From positions 1 through 44,538 of the forward strand of contig CAZRHR010000014.1 in the NCBI GenBank assembly GCA_964599915.1: DNA of 44,538 nucleotides, written 5' to 3'. The notes beneath the pieces were generated by a model. It saw nothing but the letters and a program-made list of their open reading frames with translations. It did no database searches and was not told where the DNA came from. Numbering within the stretch: the first letter of the stretch is position 1; every line of letters begins with the position of its first letter. The position numbers and the translations under genes are program-made. Below, one piece after another: positions 10,701-16,870 of the stretch. Origin of the DNA: CAZRHR01 sp964599915. Its GTDB lineage: Bacteria; Bacteroidota; Bacteroidia; CAIKAF01.

Positions 10701-11194
10701 ACGACCTTACCCAAGTGGGTATGTTCGATGTAGACTGGGCCCGTTGGGCACAGGTGAATTCAGGTGCGGCCCAATCGAGCCGATTCCGCGAATTGGCCGG
10801 TGCAGCAGCCGGAGGTGATGGTGCCAACGCCGCTTTGGTGGAACTTGCCGCCGAATTGGGTGTCCTTTCAGACCCAGAGCGCCGCGTGTACATGGAAAAT
10901 GCCACCGCTGAGGCTTTGGCCAAGGTGTTGAAACTTTCTGTGGAAAAAGTAGATAAGTCTCGTGGCATCAACTTCCTGGGTATTGACTCCCTAATGGCGG
11001 TAGAATTGGGTCGCGCGATCCAAGCTCGCTTTGGAGTAGAAGTAAGCACCATGGAGTTGTTGAGCGGACCTACCGTAATTCAATTGGCCGCCATGCTGCT
11101 TGAAAAAGTAGTCGCGACCGGTGCACTAGCCTCTGACCTAGAAGACATGAGTGAAGAAGAACTCGACGCTTTATTGGCTGAGGTTAAAGGGTAA
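4760..11194 (+). CDS. Single-module fully reducing type I polyketide synthase (KS-AT-DH-ER-KR-ACP)
   Basis: A 2144-residue multidomain enzyme that extends an acyl chain and can reduce each unit completely, so the product is probably a saturated or partly unsaturated lipid-like chain. KS (about 10-435): Cys184 in DTACSSA, His319 in EAHGTGT, His359 in NIGHLEAG. AT (about 540-860): Ser635 in GHSVGE, His740 in AYHS; extender choice is unclear. DH (about 920-1190): His935 and Asp1101 in HPTILDSGFQ. About 1195-1430 is a structural KR-like segment. ER (about 1440-1755): NADPH-binding GGVGLAA near 1571. KR (about 1765-1990): GGTGGFG, Ser1900, Tyr1913, Asn1917. ACP (about 2040-2115): phosphopantetheine site Ser2077 in GIDSL. 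An acidic tail (EDMSEEELDALLAEVKG) ends the protein. There is no thioesterase, docking domain or starter-loading domain, and no PPTase nearby, so release and activation must come from elsewhere. Iterative use is inferred. Confidence 0.95.
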   Translation: MENSNTLFHEPIAIVGIGCRFPGGAATPEQFWHLLAEGTDCIVDVPKDRWDYRRFYDPDTDRPGKSHQFQGGFLKLKLDEFDPLFFGMSPREAAVLDPQQRLLLEATFEAFEDAGFTEEKMRGSETGVFVGGFCFDNKLQQLSALNRDLIGPHTATSSTMVMLSNRISYAFDLRGPSLSIDTACSSALVAAHYACMSIWTGESKMAIAGGVNIMLRPEYPIAMSKGQFLSKHSRCKAFDEDAGGYVRGEGAGVVVFKLLSEAIADGDYIYACIRASGSNQDGATNGITVPNPDAQEALIRKVYAQAGINATDITYVEAHGTGTKAGDPVEVTALNNVLSEGRENGDKVWVGSVKTNIGHLEAGAGIAGIIKAALSVNKRLIPPHLHFKKANPKINFESLSLKVPLQLEPHPEGKKAMISINSFGYGGTNGHMVIEEPPREHLQKFQPNGANVQREKFLFPIAAKTENSLKGICQSYAHFLQNNAQVSLADFAFTLAHKRSQFTQRLTIVASSRNELIEKLEAYAQGELLEYMVQNQTTEPRNLIFVFTGMGPQWWAMGRELYHTEPIFKAKIDACEALFKQYAGWSLLEEMLKPEAESKMNETRVAQPANFFIQAALVDLWKSWGVQPDAVVGHSVGEVPAAYVSGALSLEDAVLVSYHRSRCQQMTAGQGTMLAIGVGEEAAEAIIAELGVGAEVSVAAINSFNGVTLAGTRQALDRIGETCTQRNIFNKMLTVEVAYHSYQMDPLKDELYRSLGNVKARKASIPLYSTVTGTLMTGEEFGCEYWWDNVRQPVRFAKAAQTVVNDGYNVFVEVGPHPVLRTNINECLTAADKKGYVIPSLRRAEAEMSGMMNSLGFLHTLGIQINWDVFTKGGHFVKIPTYAWDRDSYWQDAEKSIEEKFGVPGHVFLNNNMRMPFPAWEVEINRYFFPWLEDHKIESMIVVPGAAYVEAGLALHEKTYLNQACTLQGLEFHQVLVVDEKKNQMFHTQYNPGTRSYAVYSRFREDGAGWTLHATGRMLKDSVGKTIPTLNYQDIRKRCTTPVDAAGLYVTLANRGLHYGPWFQGIKDIQKGNNEVLVRIQGDDSLLRNADNYLLHPTILDSGFQTMVAIVEEGSSNPNPFVPVSIDQVVFYTSPGAECWSYCRITSRTDSTIKGDLILFDDQGEVLVSLEGITCQAISGNRESAAEEMDNWFYQYTWKKAALPEGQQAGSQCLVFGDEGEFTTDAITKLSEQGISATLVLRGDAYSNDEVMFTVRPDHEDDFHQLLKDAPVAFDQILYLWSVDAPSADAGYQAAIDVAMPVVYLGKAFATQRPQEKLRWTIATQQAVVLGQEDNGEGLMATSFWGMARLITNEHPNLVTKMVDMDAMNVDVLVKESLSVAKDDDVAYRGGNRMVRELERLSLLEDQHAAKKKVSTETPVNLEIGQVGRIDSLGYVQVERVAPAAGEIEIQTKASCLNLKDVLKVIGQLSLKATSGTYFESTFGMEASGIVTRVGEGVTDFKPGDEIVLAAQSGCLRSYVTATPTFYLRKPKHIAWEDALMVVPYMTVIYGLRDRAQLEKGEKILIHNATGGVGLAAIQWAKHVGAEIFATAGSEEKRAYLRSLGIQHVYDSRTLEFVKAIKDDTNGYGVDVVLNAIAGEALTLSFELLAAYGRFVEIGKRDISENNGLPMLAFNRNITFHGIDVDRLMIERTPKVQAILRDIERYYEEGIFQAVKTYSFPAGEAVEAFTFLAQSKHMGKVVLNFENQMVEVPEVRERKKIETDGTYLITGGTGGFGLQIGKWLAAKGVKQLVLASRSGAKTEEALTAIAEIEAMGTKVWAAPLDITQPAAVEAAIQHIANNFPTLRGIIHGAVVLDDGFLIDMNRERFVTSFNAKVGGALNLHAATKHLKLDFFLSFSSISALIGNNGQANYVAANAFLDGFAHYRRAKGMAATTINLGVLGEVGVAARDANVTAILESGGIRSFTTKQALEALGTVLENDLTQVGMFDVDWARWAQVNSGAAQSSRFRELAGAAAGGDGANAALVELAAELGVLSDPERRVYMENATAEALAKVLKLSVEKVDKSRGINFLGIDSLMAVELGRAIQARFGVEVSTMELLSGPTVIQLAAMLLEKVVATGALASDLEDMSEEELDALLAEVKG

Positions 11195-11214
11195 ATCTCC
11201 CTTTTTGAATACAC

Positions 11215-11246
11215 AACGCCTCCCGACCAGGGAGGCGTTTTTTTTT
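11215..11246 (+). terminator. Intrinsic terminator after the polyketide synthase
   Basis: A perfect 10-bp stem, AACGCCTCCC (11215-11224) with GGGAGGCGTT (11230-11239), a 5-base loop GACCA and a run of Ts to 11246. It lies 20 bases after the stop codon, so the PKS message is probably monocistronic. Confidence 0.93.
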
Positions 11247-11612
11247 CTGCTGTTGGTAGACCTTGCTTTCTTGGAAAAAGGGATGCAAATGAGCCGCCTT
11301 GGATTGTGGTTGGTTCGAAGAATGCTACGTTATAGGGATATGCTTCACTCCACAGAGCGCTTTTGGTTGTCTTTAATAGATGACAATCCTCACGTGTGAA
11401 GCGACATCGGTACTTCCTAAACACATTTAATAGGTAATTACTACAGGACTACGCTTTCATCCGTTTTCAATTTTAGAAAAATCTTCCGTACATTTTGTAA
11501 AAACATTTAGCCATCTCCCTCCTTTTCAACTAAACATGCGACGGCCTTTTGTTAAAGAAATAATCGCCTTATCGGTTGGGTAAAGCGTAGGATATATATT
11601 TAAGGAAAGCCA
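11247..11612. other. Intergenic stretch with no recognised gene
   Basis: About 365 bases between the PKS terminator and the hydrolase gene. No ORF here resembles a known protein. Just before the hydrolase there is a weak promoter candidate: TTG at 11576-11578, 16 bases, then TATATTTA at 11595-11602 (one mismatch to TAnnTTTG). A 7-bp inverted repeat (GCTTCAC at 11342, GTGAAGC at 11396) is too small and distant to interpret. Confidence 0.4.
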
Positions 11613-12449
11613 ATGAAACAGATAGATATTCAAACGAGTAGAGATTATTCAATCACTGCACAAGTCTACGAGACAGACCAAGACACCGTGTTAATTATTG
11701 CATCTGCAACGGGCGTAAAACAAGGTTTCTACAAGAAGTTTGCTTCGTTCATTTCTTCCCATGGAACAACGGTGATCACTTTTGATTATTCAGGCATTGG
11801 GCTTTCAAAAAAGCAACCGCTACAACGCATAAAGACAAAGGCTTCTGATTGGGGACAAATGGATTTGGATGCTGTTATCAGATTTGCAAAAAACAAGTAT
11901 CCAATTGCAAAAATCACGCTATTGGGTCATAGTATTGGTGGACAACTCATCGGATTGACAAAATCATCTTTAGAAGTTCAAAAAATTGTTTTGGTCTCGG
12001 CCCAAAGTGGATACTGGAAGTTTTGGAAAGGGGGCGATAAGTTGAAATTATGGTTTAATTGGCATGTGCTCTTTCCGATACTTATACAAGCTTTTGGCTA
12101 TTTGCCTTCAAAAAGAATGAGTGGAATGGAAGATTTACCCCAAGGTGTTGCAAGACAATGGAGCCGCTGGAGCCGAAGCCCTAACTATCTTTTTGATGAT
12201 ATCCCCGCATTTGAGGTTTACTTTCATCAGATTTTCGTGAATTTAACGGCCATTAGTATTGATAGAGACTTTTATGCACCCAAAGAAGCCGTTGACTGGT
12301 TAACAAGTAAGTATGAAAATGCAGCGGTAAAAAAAATACACTTAATGGCGGAAAATTATGGTGCCAGCAAAATTGGGCACTTTGGGATTTTTCGGGACAA
12401 ATTTGAAAACAGTTTGTGGACATTACTATTAAATGAAGTAGAAAGGTAG
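11613..12449 (+). CDS. Alpha/beta hydrolase (COG4757-like)
   Basis: A 278-residue serine hydrolase, probably cytosolic. The nucleophile elbow LLGHSIGG gives Ser107. The segment SATGVKQGFYKKFASFISSHG, with DYSGIGLS after it, is the start of the fold, and IGHFGIFR near residue 255 supplies the likely catalytic His. That IGHFG.FR ending is typical of the predicted hydrolases grouped as COG4757; the substrate is unknown. The gene is visibly richer in A and T than its neighbours (many AAA/AAT/TTT codons), which hints at acquisition by transfer. It is separated from the PKS by a terminator and about 370 bases, so a role as release enzyme for the PKS would be speculation. The weak AGGAAAG before ATG 11613 could act as a ribosome site. 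Confidence 0.8.
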   Translation: MKQIDIQTSRDYSITAQVYETDQDTVLIIASATGVKQGFYKKFASFISSHGTTVITFDYSGIGLSKKQPLQRIKTKASDWGQMDLDAVIRFAKNKYPIAKITLLGHSIGGQLIGLTKSSLEVQKIVLVSAQSGYWKFWKGGDKLKLWFNWHVLFPILIQAFGYLPSKRMSGMEDLPQGVARQWSRWSRSPNYLFDDIPAFEVYFHQIFVNLTAISIDRDFYAPKEAVDWLTSKYENAAVKKIHLMAENYGASKIGHFGIFRDKFENSLWTLLLNEVER

Positions 12450-12612
12450 TCGGCTACCATTACACGAAAAACAAGCTTTGGAATTTTGCCTTACCATACC
12501 ACCATGGTAAAAATAATGTCGAATGAATGGATGTTGCGAAAGCTACTTGGGTTGATTCTCATAATTTGTTTTTCCTACCTACTTCCTCTTTAAATAACGG
12601 GTCGTGATTTAA

Positions 12613-12649
12613 CAAAAAATGGCGCCACCCTTGGTTTGGATGACGCCAT
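12613..12649 (-). terminator. Intrinsic terminator of the 12.7-13.1 kb secreted-protein gene
   Basis: Read on the minus strand, a 12-bp stem (ATGGCGTCATCC with GGGTGGCGCCAT, including G-T pairs) closes a 7-base loop (AAACCAA) and is followed by TTTTTTG. It starts 20 bases after the stop codon at 12670. Confidence 0.88.
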
Positions 12650-12669
12650 GACTCAACTTAATCTTTTAT

Positions 12670-13137
12670 TTATCTTCCCGCCTTCATCGGCTTTCTGAAA
12701 ATGTAGCGGGTAATAAAAATACCTTCCGTATCATCTTTGCTGCCTTTGCTTTCTACGCCACTTACTACGAAAGCCAATTCCCAGCCTTGGGTAATCATTT
12801 CATTGATTTTGGCCGACATGAGGGCGTCGTTACTGGCAATGTTTTGAAAGTTAATACCTACACCGCTGTAAAAGTTGAGCAGTTTGGTTTCTTTAAACCG
12901 GTCAATTTTTAGATCGCTGCGGTCCACACGTCCTTGGTCGCTGTCTTTTCCATCGGAACGCGTGGTGGTGTAGGCTGCTACATCTACGGCTTGGTCTTGT
13001 TCGATGATTCGGCTTCTGCCTAATCCCATGGGCACAATGGATTCAATTGAAGTTACAATCTTGTACTCAAAGGTTTGCGCAAAAGTAGCAAGGGCTGATG
13101 CGCAAATTAGGCCTAAGGCCAATGTTAACTTTTTCAT
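12670..13137 (-). CDS. Secreted hypothetical protein, distantly DUF4177-like
   Basis: A 155-residue protein with a clear Sec signal peptide (MKKLTLALGLICASALATFAQ), so it should be periplasmic or released. The mature part has a pattern like DUF4177 proteins: an early FEYKIVTS strand, then INEMITQGWELAFVVSG (about residues 109-125) and a closing strand ITRYIFRKP. The middle (about 45-90) is polar and rich in Asp, Arg and Ser. No catalytic motif is visible and I give no function. It stands alone, with its own terminator downstream. Confidence 0.75.
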   Translation of the reverse strand: MKKLTLALGLICASALATFAQTFEYKIVTSIESIVPMGLGRSRIIEQDQAVDVAAYTTTRSDGKDSDQGRVDRSDLKIDRFKETKLLNFYSGVGINFQNIASNDALMSAKINEMITQGWELAFVVSGVESKGSKDDTEGIFITRYIFRKPMKAGR

Positions 13138-13212
13138 TTTTTAGATGGTTTTGTTTGCATAAATATGGTTTTAAAAATTTAAACTAACGAATCCCAAGCA
13201 AAAAAAATGAAT

Positions 13213-14037
13213 TTACGGTGGAACAAGCCTTGCATTGATGAACTCGGTTTGTCCATTTTTTACTTTCCAAATGACAGTGCAGGCCACTAATTTCCCAACA
13301 GACCATCCGGGTTGTATAGGAATGTTGAATTTTTTTCTGAAGCTTTTGCCTTCGGGAACTGCACCACTTGCGATTTCAAAGCCAAGTCCGCCATTCGCAC
13401 CCGAGCTGCGAAGGACATAGGGGTGAACAAAACCGGGATTGGGAATGCCTGCTTGTGTTTGGGGTACGTTTTTTTCTATAAGTAGGATGTTGGCAAAAAA
13501 CTGTCCTTCCGCAGCTGTATGAAAAATGCCATTGAATTCCACTTCAAGGCTATCTTGGGCAATGGAAAAAAAACGGCCATCTGCGGATGCTGCCGATGCT
13601 TTTGTTTGCTCGATGTTCCATGCATCTCTAATTGCTTGTTCAGTGAGTAGATTGGTTTGATTTCCTAAAGCGAAACTTGGTAGAAAGGAGGTTTGCATGG
13701 CGGATTGCAAACTCACGGCCGGTCCGGAAAAAAGGGGGTCGCCGGTTTGTGGATACACCATGATGGGAATCCAATCGGCGACAAATGTGGTAGACAGATT
13801 TTCAAAGATTGGAAAACCAAAGCTGCCGGCATTCGCATTGGTCGTTTGACTAAAAAAAAGAAACAGCGGCGTCCTTCCTGGTTCCGGATAGGTACAACTG
13901 CCGTCATCTTCCGTAGCGTTTGGCTGGTAACGTAGGCTGTTGGGGTCGGTGCAGCCTCTCTCACCGGAGTCACAGCCGAAACCCACCACTAAAGTGAGGC
14001 AAAGAAAGGCAAACCGGTGAAATACCCCCTTTTTCAT
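13213..14037 (-). CDS. Omp28-related surface lipoprotein
   Basis: A 274-residue lipoprotein: signal peptide with a lipobox ending at Cys22 (VGFGC). After it comes GCTDPNSLRYQPNATEDDGS followed by CTY, a motif common in secreted Flavobacteriales proteins. The C-terminal half (about 160-270) follows the Omp28 pattern: a strand with LLIEKNVPQTQ, then FVHPYVLRSSGANGGLG and a last strand KLVACTVIWKVKNG...FINA. Omp28-type proteins are outer-membrane lipoproteins of uncertain function, usually with a thioredoxin-like front part that is missing here. It starts 18 bases after the methyltransferase stop and may be cotranscribed with it. The Omp28 link is by pattern only. Confidence 0.7.
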   Translation of the reverse strand: MKKGVFHRFAFLCLTLVVGFGCDSGERGCTDPNSLRYQPNATEDDGSCTYPEPGRTPLFLFFSQTTNANAGSFGFPIFENLSTTFVADWIPIMVYPQTGDPLFSGPAVSLQSAMQTSFLPSFALGNQTNLLTEQAIRDAWNIEQTKASAASADGRFFSIAQDSLEVEFNGIFHTAAEGQFFANILLIEKNVPQTQAGIPNPGFVHPYVLRSSGANGGLGFEIASGAVPEGKSFRKKFNIPIQPGWSVGKLVACTVIWKVKNGQTEFINARLVPP

Positions 14038-14055
14038 TCAGTTAATATAGTTATT

Positions 14056-14664
14056 TTAAGGTTTTAAAATGCTTTTTGAAAACCAAGTAGGCGGACCCAC
14101 TTGGAGCAATTCCCATCCTGCGTCTTTCGCCACTTGTAGCGTGGGTCGTGGAACTTGAACAGAAGAAACAATCAATTTCGGCCCCTGAACATAAGTCCCC
14201 ACTTTTTGCCAGAATAGGGTGAAATATTCAAAATTGGGTCCGGCTAAAATGCGATGGGCGTTGATGTTTTCAGGAAATCCCTTTTTGATGGGTGGGTGAA
14301 AAAGGATACAATCAAATGTTTCTTTCTTTAGACTTGAAAACAGATTGGAGACATAAAACTTTCCATTTACTCCCGTTAAATCTCTGTTTTGTAAGGCCGT
14401 TTTTATCGCGACCGGATCTATGTCTACGCCCACGACTTGCGCGCCCAGCAGGGATAAATAACATGATAGGCTACCTATACCGCAGCCAATTTCTAATATT
14501 TTTAGGTCTGGTTTTAAATGTTCTTCTGCCCATAAGGCGATGGCTTTACCGCCTGGTGTTTCCAATGGATTAAACCTTTTTTCATCTTTCAAGTAACTCA
14601 TGGAGCCAAACCTGCAGAGGGCCAGTTGGCTTGGAGATGGAGACGTTGGGTCGTATGTTGCCAT
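14056..14664 (-). CDS. Class I SAM-dependent methyltransferase
   Basis: A 202-residue methyltransferase. Motif I is ILEIGCGIGSLS (SAM binding), followed by the acidic end of strand 2, VVGVDIDPVAI, then DCILFHPPIKKG, equivalent to the (N/D)PP(Y/F) motif of N-methylating enzymes such as RsmC/HemK, with His in place of the first residue. This hints at an amino-group target in RNA or protein, but the substrate cannot be told. The frame also has ATGs at 14697 and 14760. I prefer 14664 (MATYDP) because the longer versions would overlap the divergent acetyltransferase start and add a region unlike a methyltransferase. Confidence 0.78.
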   Translation of the reverse strand: MATYDPTSPSPSQLALCRFGSMSYLKDEKRFNPLETPGGKAIALWAEEHLKPDLKILEIGCGIGSLSCYLSLLGAQVVGVDIDPVAIKTALQNRDLTGVNGKFYVSNLFSSLKKETFDCILFHPPIKKGFPENINAHRILAGPNFEYFTLFWQKVGTYVQGPKLIVSSVQVPRPTLQVAKDAGWELLQVGPPTWFSKSILKP

Positions 14665-14747
14665 GGTAAACAAAAAATCTATAATAAAACAACGCATAAT
14701 GTTTGTTTTGGTTGCAATTCCGTATTTTTCGTAGGAATTAAGAACCC

Positions 14748-15269
14748 ATGGATTACGCATCCGGAAAAGTATATATTCCTGAAAGCGAAATGCTTTCCTT
14801 CGAAAGATTGTCTGCCCAATCCAATTTATCTCAATTACATGCTTTACATCGGGACCCCAAGGTAATGGCCTTTCTTGGATCCACGGAAAACGTTTTACCT
14901 GCGACCCGGTTTACCTTGCAAAGGATGTTATTGGAAAACGAACGTTTTCCGCATCTGGGACATTGGTTTATTTTCCATGGGTCTACGAAAGAATGCGTCG
15001 GCCGAATTGCACTAAAACCTTTAGATCGAACCAACCGGATAGAATTACAATTACTTCTGTTTCCTATGTATTGGCGTAAAGGGTTTGGTGTAGAAGCTGC
15101 ACGGCAAGTGTTGAATGGATTTTTGCCACGTCCGGTGTATGCCCTTTTTCCTAAAGCGCACGAAGCGGCTGTTGGGCTTGCTAAGAAACTTGGGTTTGTT
15201 GAGGTTGGGCCAGCCTATTACTATGAACGACCAGCCGATTTATGGATGTTGGAAGCTCCCGAGGTTTAG
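14748..15269 (+). CDS. GNAT-family N-acetyltransferase (RimJ/RimL type)
   Basis: A 173-residue acetyl-CoA-dependent acyltransferase. The order of motifs fits the RimJ/RimL branch: SERL-like opening (SFERLSAQS), a central strand with CVGRIALKPLDR, then LLLFPMYWRKGFGVEAARQVL, where WRKGFGVEA is the acetyl-CoA pyrophosphate loop (motif A), and the late AVGLAKKLGFVEVGPAYYY (motif B). Target unknown; candidates are an antibiotic, a small amine or a protein N-terminus. It reads divergently from the methyltransferase, and its 3' end overlaps that of the convergent S26 gene by four bases. Confidence 0.85.
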   Translation: MDYASGKVYIPESEMLSFERLSAQSNLSQLHALHRDPKVMAFLGSTENVLPATRFTLQRMLLENERFPHLGHWFIFHGSTKECVGRIALKPLDRTNRIELQLLLFPMYWRKGFGVEAARQVLNGFLPRPVYALFPKAHEAAVGLAKKLGFVEVGPAYYYERPADLWMLEAPEV

Positions 15270-15868
15270 CGCGTTTGTTTGTTTTTTCGCTTTTTGCGGC
15301 CCTCTTTTTTCCGTTCCCTTTTCTTTTTAGGCCTTACTGGCTCGGCTTTTCCAAGTATATCGGCCAAACCTACCGGGCCAAACAAGGTGCTGTCGTGCAT
15401 GTCTGGGCCGGAACCGACCACCAAGCAGGTTTTTACGGGCAAAACACCGCCAAATGAGGAGACATAATAAGCCAGCATGGTTTTTCTTTTCTCTGTGATG
15501 GGAAGGGGAATTCCCGAAGGCATGCGAACCGTGTCACCATTGACCAACAGACAAAACATTTGATTTTGGAGGGTGCCGAGGGAAAATACATCGCCGGGAA
15601 TGGCGGCTATTTTCTTTAAAATGGGTAGGGGATTGAAGCCGTTTTTAAACACAACATAATCTCCTCTTTTCAATGGATTGCACTGATAAAATCCATAATG
15701 CAAGTACACCATGCTGTTAGGCTCAAGCCATCCCGACATGCTTATTCCTTCCACACGGCTTTGGCCGGTGAGGCTAATGCAGGTGGAATCTACGGGCTGA
15801 CCATAAAGAAAAGCGGCTCCCCAAAGGAAGCCGCTTACCACAATCTGAAGATTTTTAATTAACCTCAA
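15266..15868 (-). CDS. S26-family signal peptidase-like protein
   Basis: A protein of about 200 residues with the two blocks of type I signal peptidases. The first is VEGISMSGWLEP with the nucleophile Ser (about 43) just before Met. The second is LKRGDYVVF...ILKKIAAIPGD with the general-base Lys (about 85). DSTLFGPVGLADILGKAEPV matches the family's C-terminal box. A hydrophobic stretch (LQIVVSGFLWGAAFLYG) after a few basic residues would anchor it in the inner membrane with the active site outside. It is short, like TraF/LepB mini-forms. The C-terminus ends in a very basic tail (KKKRERKKEGRKKRKNKQ). The start is uncertain: no ATG fits. TTG 15868, TTG 15904 and GTG 15841 are options; I chose 15868 because it gives a normal N-terminal anchor. 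A terminator hairpin lies inside this 5' end. Confidence 0.68.
   Translation of the reverse strand: MRLIKNLQIVVSGFLWGAAFLYGQPVDSTCISLTGQSRVEGISMSGWLEPNSMVYLHYGFYQCNPLKRGDYVVFKNGFNPLPILKKIAAIPGDVFSLGTLQNQMFCLLVNGDTVRMPSGIPLPITEKRKTMLAYYVSSFGGVLPVKTCLVVGSGPDMHDSTLFGPVGLADILGKAEPVRPKKKRERKKEGRKKRKNKQTR
15803..15836 (-). terminator. Terminator-like hairpin inside the 5' end of the S26 gene
   Basis: On the minus strand AAGCGGCT and AGCCGCTT (15836-15829 and 15818-15811) form an 8-bp stem, extended by two G-C pairs past one mismatch. TTCTTT follows, giving a T-rich tract. It begins about 18 bases after the stop codon of the upstream solute-binding-protein gene, as a terminator would, yet its bases also encode the membrane anchor of the S26-like protein. 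Confidence 0.55.
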
Positions 15869-16712
15869 CGGTAGAAATAATCTCGTATCCAAGATATTTT
15901 TCAAGAATATCCCGATAATTTTTTGTGGCTGTAAATCCGAATCCTGACTCGAAGAACTCCATCACATAAGGCATTAAATTGCTTTCGGTAGGCATAATAA
16001 AGCCCATGCGCTCATTGCCCCTGGAAAGGAAACGATGAATTTTTAGGAAATGGCTGGATTCCTTCATGAAATACCAGTACGTAATGATATCCACATAACC
16101 AAAATGCTTTTGGGCCAAGGCGATTTTCCTGGGAATGCCATTTTGGTCATTCACAAACTCCATTCCAAGGTTCGGAAGGTGCTTATTGCGAAGCTCATCC
16201 ATATATACAGCGTGTACTGAACGGGTGGAAGTGATTCCGGTAAGTTTGGACAACCTTTCTTTCAACTCTTCGTTGCTGGTGATGGTAGGCACGTTTCCGG
16301 GGGTAACCAAAACGGAAATACTTTTCAAGTAGGCGGGAGAAAACTGAACCTCTTTGCTTCTGGCGTCCGTAATGGTTACGTTGCCAAAACCTATGTCATT
16401 CGGTTTGCCGGCTTTTACGGTTTCGTAAAAACTATCGAATTGGGTATAGCTTTTATAGCTGGCTTGCACCTGAACGCGTTTTTTCACACGCATCCATTCG
16501 ATGAACTTTTGGAAAATTTCACCTTCTACGCCGGAGGGGCCTCCGTTTGGATTGCTATTTTCAATCACAAAAGGTGGACGAACCAAATAATGGACAGTGA
16601 TGTTCATGGGTTCCGGACTTCCAGGCTTTGCACTTAATACATTTTGGGCCTTAGCTTGTAAGCTAAATCCAATAAAACAAAGTGAAAGTCCTATTAATTT
16701 TGAAAAGCGCAT
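15855..16712 (-). CDS. Periplasmic solute-binding protein, family 3 (amino-acid type)
   Basis: A 285-residue protein: signal peptide (MRFSKLIGLSLCFIGFSLQAKA), then a two-lobed binding-protein fold. Characteristic pieces are RPPFVIENS...GVEGEIFQKFIEWM (about 47-75), DIGFGNVTITDARSKEVQFSPAYLKSISVLV (about 107-138; the family-3 'T.R...v.FS.PY' region) and GYVDIITYWYFM. This family binds amino acids or small organic ligands for ABC importers, but some act as sensor domains. No ABC transporter gene is adjacent, and here it could serve as a stand-alone sensor or scavenger. The ATG at 16712 is preferred over 16739, because the latter lies in the -7 box at 16737-16744. Confidence 0.83.
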   Translation of the reverse strand: MRFSKLIGLSLCFIGFSLQAKAQNVLSAKPGSPEPMNITVHYLVRPPFVIENSNPNGGPSGVEGEIFQKFIEWMRVKKRVQVQASYKSYTQFDSFYETVKAGKPNDIGFGNVTITDARSKEVQFSPAYLKSISVLVTPGNVPTITSNEELKERLSKLTGITSTRSVHAVYMDELRNKHLPNLGMEFVNDQNGIPRKIALAQKHFGYVDIITYWYFMKESSHFLKIHRFLSRGNERMGFIMPTESNLMPYVMEFFESGFGFTATKNYRDILEKYLGYEIISTVEVN

Positions 16713-16736
16713 ATTCCTTAGGTTAAGCATTTGGCA

Positions 16737-16744
16737 CAAAGATA
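16737..16744 (-). promoter_or_regulatory. -7 box for the solute-binding protein gene
   Basis: TATCTTTG on the minus strand, an exact TAnnTTTG match, 24 bases before ATG 16712. It rules out the longer ORF start. Confidence 0.5.
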
Positions 16745-16870
16745 AGAGGTTTCATCATAAACGTATCTTTTTTAAAGGACAATTCTAAATGTCAGTGTCA
16801 CCACGATTAGGTTTTAAAAATGTTGAACTCAAAACATCGACCATGGGAAGCGCGTGGCCATGGATGGAGA

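Noticed and set aside
11151..11399. 82-codon ORF overlapping the end of the PKS gene
   Set aside because: It runs through the terminator hairpin and shares bases with the PKS reading frame; no recognisable protein features.
4760..12449. PKS plus alpha/beta hydrolase as a biosynthetic gene cluster
   Set aside because: A strong terminator, a 370-base gap and different base composition separate them; nothing shows a joint pathway.
12491..12510. Inverted repeat TTACCAT-N6-ATGGTAA after the hydrolase gene as a terminator
   Set aside because: No T run follows on either strand; too little context to call an operator.
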